NCBI GenBank assembly: GCA_963836005.1
Contig: CAWIHS010000003.1
Location: forward strand, 124,001 to 188,000
Reading direction: 5' to 3'
Source: CAWIHS01 sp963836005
GTDB taxonomy: Bacteria > Pseudomonadota > Gammaproteobacteria > GRL18
DNA length: 64,000 nucleotides
Shown here: positions 26,458 through 35,679 of the stretch, piece by piece
How positions within the stretch are numbered: position 1 is the stretch's first letter
Layout of the letters: every line of letters begins with the position of its first letter
The notes under the pieces: generated by a model
What the model was told of the DNA's origin: nothing
Database searches by the model: none
What the model saw: only the letters and a program-made list of their open reading frames with translations
Program-made: the position numbers and the translations under genes

Positions 26458-29400
26458 TTATTTTTCCCATTGACGCATTGTTTGATGAAAATTTGGGAAA
26501 TGCCTGGCAAGTTTATTTTCTAAATAATGCCAGGCCCAGCTATCGGATGCTTCTCTTTGCAACCATATAATACGTTGCACCGATGGAAAATTCTCTAACA
26601 ACGCTGTAATCTCCTGATGCGGAAATGGGCAGAGCTGTTCAATAGAGACAATAACAGACGTTATATCCTCGCGAGCTTTTAACTCGTAATAAATATCACC
26701 ACTACACAGAATTATTTCCTCACAATCCATCAAAGCGGTTGTGGGAATTTTATAAATAATTACTTGAAAACGCCCCGAGGAAAACATATCCAGTGGTGAA
26801 GACGCTACTTTCATTCTAAACAGCCCAGGAGCAATCATTACAATAAGTGGTATGCTATAGCTGATATGAGCCTGACATCGTAGTAAATGAAAAAGCTGAG
26901 CTGCTGTCGATGGAACACTTATTTGAATCCTTTTTTCCACATCTCTTTCAAGGAATCGTTCCAGGTGTCCAGAGACATTTCCCATCCCCTCCCATAGCAT
27001 TCCGTAAGGGACGAATAGTGTTAAACCACAACCTTTTTCATAGCTAACTGGCGCTATGGCAATTAACTGATCGATGATCAATTGTACTGCAGAAATAGAA
27101 TCTGGAAATTGCGCCTCCCAAACCACCAGGGTATCTGTTTGCCCAGTAGCAAAACCATATTCGTAAGCAAGAACCGCTTGGTCCGAACTCGTAGCATTTA
27201 TTACCGTAAAAAGCTGGCCATCCTCGCGAAATTGAGATAGGGGTGAAAACACGTTACCCGTGTGGACGTCGTGAAACACCGCGTGGCGCTGAAAAAATGT
27301 GCCTCGCTCGACATCCTTACCGACGAGTCGAACCTTATACCCCTCGTCCAGCAAACTAGCATATGCTATTAACTCAGCAAATCCCCAATCCAGCGACTGC
27401 GTTCCATTCCCCATTTCTATCCTGTTTTGTTGAATGTGTTCAACCAGGTGATGCAAGAGGAAATCTTCAGGAAACATGGTCAGCCTGTGACAAAGAGTTT
27501 TAAGCTTTTGCGCAGTGACGGCAGTCTGAGGAATATGAACAGGATCTGTACCAAGGAAATCGTTCTCTCCAGGTATTTCATCATGCCTGTTAACCTGTTC
27601 GAATAAACTAGTCGGCAGCCCTGCATCAAGTTTTTCATTGTATCCCTTGATCAAGGAAGCAGAATATTGTTTGTCGAGAAGGCCATACTTGGATAAATAT
27701 TTACTGTAAAGTTCGATTACAGAAGGATGCTTCTGGATTTTTTCGTACATCAAAGGTTGGGTCGCTGAAGGTTCGTCAATCCCAGTGTGACCACGACGTC
27801 GATAGCAAACCAGGTCTATAATGACATCCTTTCTAAATTTATCACGATAGTCCAGTGCCAAGCGTCCAACAGCAATTAACATTTCCGGCTCGTCAGCATT
27901 TACATGAAATATCGGAATCCCTCCACTTTTGGCAATGTCTGTACAGAACAAGGTCGAACGGGTATCCAATGGGTTAGAAGTGGTAAATCCAATACCATTA
28001 TTGATCACCACATGAATCGTACCGCCCGTGTTGAAACCACGCATTTGCGATAAGGCCAATTGTTCATATACAGCCCCGTAAGAACTAAAAGTCGTGTCAC
28101 CGTGCAGGATAATTCCCAAAGCTGAATTACCCAGTCGGTCATTGCGTTCTTGCTGGATCCCACGCACCATTCCTAGTACGCATGCACCAACTAATTCCGG
28201 CTCGAGCGGAAGAGCAGTAAGCAGTATCCGCACCGGCCCGTCCTCTGTGGAAACTTCTCTTGTTCTTCCTGCTCTGACAGCATTAGTGTCCATTAGTTGT
28301 GCAGCAGGTACGCCCCAAAGATTTACAAGTAAGTTTATGCGTCCTCGATGAGTACTTCCAACCACGATATCACTTATTCCCTGACAGCCACCATATTCGA
28401 TTAAATCACGGAGCAGTGGCAACAGCATATCTACACCTTCGAGGGAAAATCTAATTTTTCCAGGGTAACGGGACTGCAAATAGTGTTCAAGATGCTCTGC
28501 AGCAATTAAATCACTCAGAATTTTCAAATTGCCAGAATTATTTGTCTTATAGTATTCCAAATCAGTTTCTATATGATGCTGTAACCAACGTTTTTCTTCG
28601 GTCGTCTCTATGTGCATAAAATCCCAGCCTACCATTCCACAATAGAGACTTTCCAGCCGACTTAAAATTTCCGATAGTCGAAGTCTATCTTTACCTTCCA
28701 TGCTGCCTACCGAGAAATGTAGTTTAAGGTCATCTTCCTCAAAGCCCCAATAATCAGGGTTGAATTCTGGGAGAGGAGAGCTATCTATCATTTTCAAAGG
28801 GTTAATACGTGCTTTCTGATAACCCTTAGAACGGTACACATTAATGAAACTTAAAACTGACCTTTGTTTTTCCTCTAACTCTTCAGGAAGTAAGCGTGAC
28901 TCTCCCCCTACTAGGTAATTTTTCAGATCTTTGGCAACTTTTTGTGCCAAATCCTCTGGATCAAGAAAAGAATTAATGAGGTGTTTTGTTCTAAGCAAAT
29001 GTTTGAAGTCATTTAATAATGTCTGCATGTTGCCTTCATCGCGCATATTCGAAGGAATTTTCACCATGTCATCGATCAAGTAAATAAAGCACAACTTGTT
29101 ATGTAAGCGTGCTTCTTCATATTCTGCCTGAGTAAAAGACATACGTCTTCCCGGAACAACACTTCCATACTTGTGAGCAAGTATAAGTACAACCATATCA
29201 CTGCGCCGGACATGTTTTAAACAGACATCAATTGGCTCTTCTGGCCTAGCCCCAAAAGACTCCATCGCAACCTGTTTGAGCTCTAAACTATCGATTGTAT
29301 TGAGCACAGCCTGACGGTGTTTTAAAAGATCTTCGCGTGTCGAACTCACAAAAATTCTAAGAGGTTGTTTTCGCTTTTTTTTACTTTGTTTCGGAATCAA
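26458..29400 (-). CDS. DUF4062 domain fused to a 2-oxoglutarate dehydrogenase E1 (SucA)-like enzyme
   Basis: One uninterrupted 980-residue frame. Residues 14-165 are DUF4062 (RIFVSSTREDLLKHRQAV, GARPEEPIDVCLKHVRRSD, GRRMSFTQAEYEEA). From ~178 the protein aligns with E. coli SucA: INVYRSKGYQKARINPL, FMHIETTEEKRWLQ, STHRGRINLLVN, INNGIGFTTSNPLDTRS, CYRRRGHTGIDEPSATQP, FQRHAVFH, WEAQF, and EQLCPFPHQE near the end. The SucA N-terminal E2-binding segment is replaced by DUF4062. Thiamine-diphosphate/Mg residues appear kept (HGD at 433-435, NN at 467-468). The KYHMG loop is deleted and the His of PEHSSAR is Asn808, so two of three SucA active-site histidines are lost (His351 kept). Housekeeping OGDH is unlikely; altered substrate or a sensing pseudoenzyme is possible. 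Confidence 0.9.
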   Translation of the reverse strand: MIPKQSKKKRKQPLRIFVSSTREDLLKHRQAVLNTIDSLELKQVAMESFGARPEEPIDVCLKHVRRSDMVVLILAHKYGSVVPGRRMSFTQAEYEEARLHNKLCFIYLIDDMVKIPSNMRDEGNMQTLLNDFKHLLRTKHLINSFLDPEDLAQKVAKDLKNYLVGGESRLLPEELEEKQRSVLSFINVYRSKGYQKARINPLKMIDSSPLPEFNPDYWGFEEDDLKLHFSVGSMEGKDRLRLSEILSRLESLYCGMVGWDFMHIETTEEKRWLQHHIETDLEYYKTNNSGNLKILSDLIAAEHLEHYLQSRYPGKIRFSLEGVDMLLPLLRDLIEYGGCQGISDIVVGSTHRGRINLLVNLWGVPAAQLMDTNAVRAGRTREVSTEDGPVRILLTALPLEPELVGACVLGMVRGIQQERNDRLGNSALGIILHGDTTFSSYGAVYEQLALSQMRGFNTGGTIHVVINNGIGFTTSNPLDTRSTLFCTDIAKSGGIPIFHVNADEPEMLIAVGRLALDYRDKFRKDVIIDLVCYRRRGHTGIDEPSATQPLMYEKIQKHPSVIELYSKYLSKYGLLDKQYSASLIKGYNEKLDAGLPTSLFEQVNRHDEIPGENDFLGTDPVHIPQTAVTAQKLKTLCHRLTMFPEDFLLHHLVEHIQQNRIEMGNGTQSLDWGFAELIAYASLLDEGYKVRLVGKDVERGTFFQRHAVFHDVHTGNVFSPLSQFREDGQLFTVINATSSDQAVLAYEYGFATGQTDTLVVWEAQFPDSISAVQLIIDQLIAIAPVSYEKGCGLTLFVPYGMLWEGMGNVSGHLERFLERDVEKRIQISVPSTAAQLFHLLRCQAHISYSIPLIVMIAPGLFRMKVASSPLDMFSSGRFQVIIYKIPTTALMDCEEIILCSGDIYYELKAREDITSVIVSIEQLCPFPHQEITALLENFPSVQRIIWLQREASDSWAWHYLENKLARHFPNFHQTMRQWEK

Positions 29401-29546
29401 AATTCAAAACACCCTGGAATTTGATGTTGGAGATAATAAATTGCCTTTGTTGATCAACAGTATTCCCTACATTAACAAAGCTATCCATGCGTAAACTTTG
29501 CAAGAGATTCAACCGCTAAAAGGACAAAGTATTCTTATACACTTTG

Positions 29547-29578
29547 TAAGCTATAGGCAAAATTGGACTTCTTGTCAA
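29547..29578. promoter_or_regulatory. Conserved box in the divergent region between DUF4062-E1 and patatin-TIR
   Basis: A 26/32 match to 23724-23755, here 66 bp before the patatin-TIR start and 147 bp before the DUF4062-E1 start. It could be a shared operator or the footprint of gene duplication. Confidence 0.4.
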
Positions 29579-29644
29579 TTCGATCTATTCTTCCATTAAG
29601 AGGCTTAGTCAGCCTTGTTGGAAACTAATCATGAGTGAATCATA

Positions 29645-31045
29645 ATGAGCTCAGCAGCCACAACAAAGGAAGTCCATCTGGTACTGGGTGCCGGCGGTGC
29701 AAAATGCATTAGTTATGCCGGAGCACTCAGTGTACTTGAAGATCATGGAATACATTTCAAAACAGTATCCGCCTGCTCTGCGGGTACCTTGATTGGCGCA
29801 TTGCTTTGTACAGGCATGACGGCAGATGACATTCTACAGGCGGTTCATCAGGATTTATCTGCATTAATTGGTAAACCCATTCTGCCGCGCCCTTTACAGT
29901 TGCTGGGTTTGTTTAAATGGCCGTTTGCTCGATATAAGACACCGGGTTATCTGGAATTTTTTGAGTCACTGGCTGGACAGCCTGTGTTTAAGGATTTAAA
30001 GATCCCTTTATCCGTAATGGGCGTGGATATTGCGGCCAACAGGATTCTGCTTTACACAAATGATAAGCATCCCTGTATGCGTGTATCGGAGGCTATTCGC
30101 ATTGCCACAGCAATCCCAACCCTGTATCCGCCACATATTTACGATACCGATCATATCGTGGTAGATGCTGTTTTTGTCACCAATGCACCAGTGTGGATCC
30201 CTCTTAGCTATGACGATAACCTGCCCATTGTGGTGATCCAGCCGGATACGCCAGCGCTGCATGAGCGCCCGAAAAATCTGTTTAATTTTGTACTGGATTG
30301 CTTTCGCTCTGGCATTATCAGTCGTGATCACTATACTCAACAATTACCGCGCGTGAAAAAAATATCCATTGATACCGAAAATGTCGCTTATGCAGATTTT
30401 AATATCAGTGCACAGGCCCGGGAAAAGCTGATCCAGGCGGGCCGTAAAAAAGCGCTGGAAGTATTGGCTGAAGGGGGAGATGATCTATGGTCAATAGACA
30501 GCCCCCCATTGATACTGGAACGGGAGCGTGATCCCTACAGCGATGCGGTCGATCATGCCGCGGAAATCATTACCGGTTACCGCCGTAAACTGCCAAGACT
30601 GGCCAGGGAACAAATTTTTATCAGCTACGCACATGAAGATGTGCTGTGGCTGGAAAGATTAAAAAACCATATGCTGGAACATTCCATCGGACGTTCATTA
30701 ATGATCTGGGATGACAGCAAAATCCAGGCTGGAGAAAACTGGCGCAACCAGATCCGCGCCGCACTGGCATCCACCCGAATCGCGGTGTTAATGGTCAGTT
30801 CACATTTTCTTGAGTCAGAATACATCAAAAAAATGGAACTGGATTATCTGCTCTGGGCTGTGGACTACGAGGATGTCAGGCTGATCTGGTTTACCCTGGA
30901 CACCTGTGAATATAAACAAATTGGAAAACATAATATTCAGGCAGCCTATCCACCTGATAAACCGTTGGCGGGTATGACTGAAGAGGAGCAGCATACAGCA
31001 CTGGATCAAATTTCTGCGCAGATAGCGCGGACTTATAATGAGTAA
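29645..31045 (+). CDS. Patatin-like phospholipase fused to a C-terminal TIR domain
   Basis: Residues 10-200 are a patatin lipase: oxyanion loop LGAGGAK (14-20), nucleophile Ser45 in ACSAGTL and Asp174 in VVDAVF. The first glycine of GxSxG is Ala, and the usual DG(G/A) reads DAV, both tolerable but unusual. Residues ~320-466 are a TIR domain (EQIFISYAHEDVLWLERL, LMIWDDSKIQAGENW, IAVLMVSSHFLESEYIKKMELD). A TIR-derived signal controlling a lipase is a known immune logic (for example TIR with patatin effectors), but the two are in one chain here. It is transcribed divergently from the DUF4062-E1 gene. Confidence 0.88.
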   Translation: MSSAATTKEVHLVLGAGGAKCISYAGALSVLEDHGIHFKTVSACSAGTLIGALLCTGMTADDILQAVHQDLSALIGKPILPRPLQLLGLFKWPFARYKTPGYLEFFESLAGQPVFKDLKIPLSVMGVDIAANRILLYTNDKHPCMRVSEAIRIATAIPTLYPPHIYDTDHIVVDAVFVTNAPVWIPLSYDDNLPIVVIQPDTPALHERPKNLFNFVLDCFRSGIISRDHYTQQLPRVKKISIDTENVAYADFNISAQAREKLIQAGRKKALEVLAEGGDDLWSIDSPPLILERERDPYSDAVDHAAEIITGYRRKLPRLAREQIFISYAHEDVLWLERLKNHMLEHSIGRSLMIWDDSKIQAGENWRNQIRAALASTRIAVLMVSSHFLESEYIKKMELDYLLWAVDYEDVRLIWFTLDTCEYKQIGKHNIQAAYPPDKPLAGMTEEEQHTALDQISAQIARTYNE

Positions 31046-31288
31046 ACCAAGTCGAGTAATCTGAGTTACGTGAAAAATCATATATCCAATTAAACGATGA
31101 CAGCTTGAAGTGCCGCGGCCACTCCAGTGAATGTTAATATCATAAACAGAATAGTCACCCAGTGTGTCTCGTGGACCTGTGGCACAAAAAAAACACAACT
31201 CCTGTCCCTTAAATAAAGATATAAAGACATTATTAATATTTTTAAGGTTCATCACAAAAATGCGTACTTTACATTTAAAAATGTACTC

Positions 31289-31414
31289 TATACTCAAAAT
31301 CATTGGAAATGCAGGGAAGCTGTCAAGTCCTGAAGTCCATGAGTGTATCAATAATACATGATTGGGCTGAAGGGCGCAGACAATGAACCTGCATTTTCAA
31401 GGATAAAGAGCATA
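31289..31414 (+). repeat. 126-bp dispersed repeat C, copy 2
   Basis: Same orientation and nearly the same sequence as 16913-17038. Together with the inverted copy 3 at 34399 it brackets the membrane patatin gene. Confidence 0.9.
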
Positions 31415-31457
31415 CTCACTCAGTATTGTCGAGTGACTAAAATATAGGTCCCGTACC

Positions 31458-31640
31458 TTCCTTCCCCCTTCAAGGGGGAAGGCGAGGATGGGGGTCATAT
31501 ATGATGACTCATCTTAAATAGTGAACCTGGAACAATATTTAATAATCGAATGAGAGGGTGGGTCTAACATGCGCAACAACAGTCATATGATACAGAGAGT
31601 TACCCCCATCCCAACCTTCCCCCTCAGAAGGGGAAGGAGC
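31458..31640. repeat. Family D G/C-run repeats, two facing copies
   Basis: CTTCCCCCTTCAAGGGGGAA with GGATGGGGGTC is mirrored by TACCCCCATCCCAACCTTCC with GAAGGGGAAGG. It matches 18337-18432. The whole gap 31046-31729 contains only this and repeat C; no gene is seen. Confidence 0.75.
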
Positions 31641-31729
31641 AGATCTTACTATCAATTGAGTCACTATTTTCTTATCCCATTCAAATTAAGTACGCAAAAA
31701 TGTGAAGAACCAATATTTTTAAACCGGTA

Positions 31730-34180
31730 TTATGATGCACTACAGGTTCTGATAAAGTCTTCCAGGGTTTGTTTATTCTCAGCCTGTTCTGAAGACAGAC
31801 CCTCGCACCTTACTCCCTGGGGCGCATATGAATCCAGCATTTTTATGGTCAAGCGGTAGCCCAGTTCGCGATACGCCTCAAACTGTACTTCATCGAAAAA
31901 CTGATCGGCCGTACTCTGATCCGGGAAATCTTTATTTTGAGCCGCATAACCCTTTACCTTGAAGGTCACATCCTTTATCAGGGTAGTCTTCAGGTAGATG
32001 ATCCATCCTTCACTGCCATCGGCGTATATGATATGTCCCATCATATGACCCTGCTGGGCGAATTTGGCATCCCTTGGGTAAACGCCTGAGTTTTCTTCAG
32101 TGACCGGTGAGCATGGTACAACCTGATCAGGTGATGCATCATCCAGGACTTTGACTCTGGCCCCAAAATCATCTTCTATACGCCGTACGGTGGTCTGGAA
32201 ATCCGAGAATGAAAACTCGGCATCGGCCCCGCCGTCACACACAATGATCAACTTCGTACGACGGCGTACCAGTTCGTACACGCCAGTATTTTCAAAATGT
32301 CCGCCATCACTCAGTTGTAGAAAAGCGCGATCTTCCATGAATCCGCCCCAGCCAATCAAATTACCAAAGTGATACAGACCTGGATGAAAATGGTTAGACT
32401 GATGTTTAACGCCTAAATAATTATTCGGGTCTGGATGTTCCGCCCAATAACCCAGTTTCAGATTAAGCAAGGCCATGACAAAGGAGACAAGGCGGTTGCG
32501 GGTCAAACCCACACCACCTACTCCGGTATTTGGATTCGCTGCCGCACCGGAGATAGCGACAGCGGTTGCCAGCGTCATCTTACCTTCGGCAAAGTCTGTG
32601 GTCCGACACCACCCGGTTGCATTACTGCCGCAATACAGAGGTGAAAGGATGAAATTATCCCCTCCGCGAGTTTTATAGATCCGCTTTTTGGAATTTACCA
32701 GGATCACATTGGTGTTAATAATATGATAGGGACCTCGCGGCGGTATATCCTGCTGATAGGCAAAATCGGTCAGATATGCCGTGTTGGCTCCCTGTGCCGC
32801 CCCAGTCTCATTATCCAGAGCACTGGAAACATCCGGCATAAAAGTCTCCATTAAGCGATCCCGATAGTAACGGTGAATGGAGATATAATTAAGATTCACA
32901 AACCAGCCGAATATCAGCGAGACTGTTATCATCACTATAACCGCAATGGGCAGCCAGGCTTTATCTATGAACATATATGCCAGTTCATAGGCTATAAGAA
33001 ATCCGCCAAAGATAAACAACCCTGCCGCCAACGGGGCCAATCCGCCCGCAGAAGCACTATTTGAATTTTCAGTGGGTTTCATAAAGTCGCGCATGGCCAT
33101 CACCATACCGGACAACATTGCCAACGGTCCAACTGAGACCCAGGCATTTTTTAAATGTGCTGCAATCGCCGGCAGACTGCCTACCAGAAAAAATAAAACA
33201 ATTGCAGTTAATACTATTGGTACCCATTTTTCTACTTTACGGCGCTTTTGATACCAGTCGCCCGTGTATCTGAATCCTGGTCCGCGTCTAAGCCAGGTGA
33301 AGAAAGAATAAATCAGGGTCAGCAACATGAGAAAACCAGACATTATCAGACCAATCCATAAAAACAAATCAAATCCGAACAGTTTTGGGTCGATGCTAGC
33401 GAATTCATTTAAATATTCTGCAGGCATGATCTTCGGCAGCCAAAACAACTGCCGGGGATGAAATATGCCAAAAAACCATAAGCCGAAAACAAAGAATAAA
33501 ATAAATACCGGCATCCACATGACTAGATTAAGAAAAGTGCCACGCAGCACTACACCCAGTAAAGAAAGTACATTCAGTCCCGCACCCGGCGTCAGATAGT
33601 ATCCATGTTCACGCAGGTATTTCAACATACGCCGCTGGGGTTCTTTTGCCTGTTTTTCGAATTTAGGATCAGGATCATCAGTGCCATAAGGAAAGGTGTC
33701 CGCATCCAAACCAAAACGCGGAATAGTCTGCTTTTTTTGATCATTTTCTTTTTCAGAATTTTCAAGCTTATTTTTCTTTGTATAGTCATTATAGGACGTA
33801 TCGCTGAGCAGCCAGGTTAAAGCCGAACCGATATAACCGCCGCCTGACACCGTGGATAAATAATCCATCCGTTTTAACAGATTGCGTTTAGCCAAAGCCT
33901 GCATTACGCCCAAAGCAAAAGTAGCAGAACGTATGCCGCCACCTGATAACGCCAATCCTGCTAAGTTAATATTTTCGTCATCCTGTTCACAACCTCGCTC
34001 TTTACGCCAGGCACGAATATAGCTCATCTCAGCCTGAGTCAATTCTTCCGGACAGGAATCAAAAGTTTTCTGACTGTCTTTGCTTTTTAGAGAGACCTGT
34101 TGTTCTTTGTCTATGGCCATCTCAAGATCATCCCGTTCTAAAGGAGGAATAAATTTTGCCTGGTTCGAAGTCGTTTCCAT
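31730..34180 (-). CDS. Large membrane-embedded patatin-like phospholipase
   Basis: The patatin signature is split by a membrane region. The N-terminal part has LALSGGGIRSATFALGVMQA and nucleophile motif STVSGGGYIGSA (~117-128). Residues ~205-440 contain about six to eight hydrophobic segments (MWMPVFILFFVFGLWFFG, WVPIVLTAIVLFFLVG, LPIAVIVMITVSLIFGW). The catalytic Asp follows in QLSDGGHFENTGVYEL (~630). The 816-residue length matches a class of large bacterial membrane patatins. It should hydrolyse membrane lipids from the cytoplasmic side. It is isolated, with repeat-filled gaps on both sides, and is bracketed by inverted copies of repeat C, which suggests acquisition as a unit. Confidence 0.87.
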   Translation of the reverse strand: METTSNQAKFIPPLERDDLEMAIDKEQQVSLKSKDSQKTFDSCPEELTQAEMSYIRAWRKERGCEQDDENINLAGLALSGGGIRSATFALGVMQALAKRNLLKRMDYLSTVSGGGYIGSALTWLLSDTSYNDYTKKNKLENSEKENDQKKQTIPRFGLDADTFPYGTDDPDPKFEKQAKEPQRRMLKYLREHGYYLTPGAGLNVLSLLGVVLRGTFLNLVMWMPVFILFFVFGLWFFGIFHPRQLFWLPKIMPAEYLNEFASIDPKLFGFDLFLWIGLIMSGFLMLLTLIYSFFTWLRRGPGFRYTGDWYQKRRKVEKWVPIVLTAIVLFFLVGSLPAIAAHLKNAWVSVGPLAMLSGMVMAMRDFMKPTENSNSASAGGLAPLAAGLFIFGGFLIAYELAYMFIDKAWLPIAVIVMITVSLIFGWFVNLNYISIHRYYRDRLMETFMPDVSSALDNETGAAQGANTAYLTDFAYQQDIPPRGPYHIINTNVILVNSKKRIYKTRGGDNFILSPLYCGSNATGWCRTTDFAEGKMTLATAVAISGAAANPNTGVGGVGLTRNRLVSFVMALLNLKLGYWAEHPDPNNYLGVKHQSNHFHPGLYHFGNLIGWGGFMEDRAFLQLSDGGHFENTGVYELVRRRTKLIIVCDGGADAEFSFSDFQTTVRRIEDDFGARVKVLDDASPDQVVPCSPVTEENSGVYPRDAKFAQQGHMMGHIIYADGSEGWIIYLKTTLIKDVTFKVKGYAAQNKDFPDQSTADQFFDEVQFEAYRELGYRLTIKMLDSYAPQGVRCEGLSSEQAENKQTLEDFIRTCSAS

Positions 34181-34398
34181 AGCACTGCCCTCTTGAATAG
34201 TACTATTAAGGATAGAACAGATTCTTATTTAGTCTAGAAAATATTTATATAGAATCCAATGTCAAAATTGATCAATTAAGTATTTATTTTTCATAGTAAG
34301 ATCTGCAATAGACACCTGTTGTATCAGATGTATCACCAATGATAACAGTCAAAAGAACGACCCTGTATCACTTGCCGGCATTGATCAATTATTCATAT

Positions 34399-34524
34399 TA
34401 TAATCTTTATCCTTGAAAATGCAGGTTCATTGTCTGCGTCCTTCAGCCCAATCATGTATTATTTATACACTCATGGACTTCAGGACTTGACGGCTTCCCT
34501 GTATTTCCAATGATTTCGAGTATA
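34399..34524 (-). repeat. 126-bp dispersed repeat C, copy 3 (inverted)
   Basis: Reverse complement of the copies at 16913 and 31289, with the ends preserved. The gap 34181-34776 otherwise holds no recognised feature. Confidence 0.9.
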
Positions 34525-34776
34525 TCTAATGTGATAAGGTTTGCACGAGCTTGCTGCATACTTAATATATTATTTCCTGGATTCTAATCAAGGAGACTAT
34601 TATATTAAATAAGGTAAACGAATCAGACATTTTACAAAAAAATCTTGTCCAGATATATTGGTATTACTATGAATGCATCCCTAAATATCTTGTCAATACT
34701 CATTTCTTTGGATCTATTTTAAAATTTGGGATAACATTAATGGTTGTCGAAAATAATTATCTTCAAGGTTCTTATA

Positions 34777-35502
34777 ATGAAAAATCTCTCTATGTGTTGT
34801 CATCAACTTTTACGCTTTCTCTCTTTAAATCGATGTCTTTTCATCCTCCCGTTTTTTTTATGCGCTAACATGCCCAGTGTACTTGCCGATACACAGTTAT
34901 CCACCTTGACATCAGAAAAAGTTGTTAATTTCTTTGAACAGCAGGACAAGCTCGTGCTCACCTTTGTCGGCTACTCCGGAGCTGACTATGAAGAAAAAGA
35001 CAGGATACTGATAGCAGCCCGCAAGATTCTTTCTGAGCATACTCCCAGCAAAACCATTGTAAATATTGGGGCCACTGCTGATGGTATTGGTTCAGTGTAT
35101 AAGATTGCCAAAGACATGGGGTTTGCAACAACGGGAATTGTCTCCACGCAGGCTAAAAAATATCAGGCTGCATTGTCCCCTTTCGTGGATAGAGTGTTTT
35201 ATATTGAAGACAAAACCTGGGGCGGGTTTATACAAAATACTCAGGATCTCTCCCCCACTTCTAATGCCATGGTGCATTCGACAGATATTATGGTTGGCAT
35301 TGGCGGAGGAGAAATAGCCAGAGACGAAATGCTCAGTGCACAGCGATTGGGTAAAAAAGTTATTTATATATCTGCAGATATGAATCATCAGATCGCCATT
35401 GAGAAGGCTCGCAAGAAAAAGATACCTATGCCCACTGATTTTAAAGGCGCGGCCTACAGTCTTTTTGATAAGCCTGCCAAAACTGGCACACATTCAGACT
35501 AA
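34777..35502 (+). CDS. Exported Rossmann/SLOG-like protein of unknown function
   Basis: The ATG at 34777 (preceded by AAGG) gives a signal sequence (LFILPFFLCANMPSVLA); an upstream TTG at 34744 is less likely. The mature part reads LVLTFVGYSGADYEEK, VNIGATADGIGSVYKIAKDMGF and the glycine-rich MVGIGGGEIARDEMLSAQ, followed by KKVIYISADMNHQIA. This GGGE-x-x-RDE pattern is like SLOG/LOG-type nucleotide-binding folds, which are normally cytoplasmic, so an exported version is unusual. No neighbours share its direction. Enzyme activity is unknown. Confidence 0.6.
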   Translation: MKNLSMCCHQLLRFLSLNRCLFILPFFLCANMPSVLADTQLSTLTSEKVVNFFEQQDKLVLTFVGYSGADYEEKDRILIAARKILSEHTPSKTIVNIGATADGIGSVYKIAKDMGFATTGIVSTQAKKYQAALSPFVDRVFYIEDKTWGGFIQNTQDLSPTSNAMVHSTDIMVGIGGGEIARDEMLSAQRLGKKVIYISADMNHQIAIEKARKKKIPMPTDFKGAAYSLFDKPAKTGTHSD

Positions 35503-35679
35503 TCCAAGTTTGGCATCGGCCAACTCCAGATTTAGTTAAAATATATCAGGCAAAACGTGTTCTGATCGTTGCCCGAGTATGCTGCGTCGAATACCTGGGA
35601 ATAACCCAGCAGCTATATAGGAAAGGATATATGCCTGCAAACTCTGAAATGAACTTAAACTTTTCTATTTTGTAATAAT

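Noticed and set aside
26458..29400. DUF4062-E1 fusion as an assembly chimera
   Set aside because: The frame is uninterrupted, the linker (165-178) is natural, and the E1 part carries consistent changes around the active site rather than being a copy of a housekeeping gene.
30815..31351. 178-codon minus-strand frame
   Set aside because: Overlaps the TIR domain of the patatin-TIR gene and repeat C; no family features.
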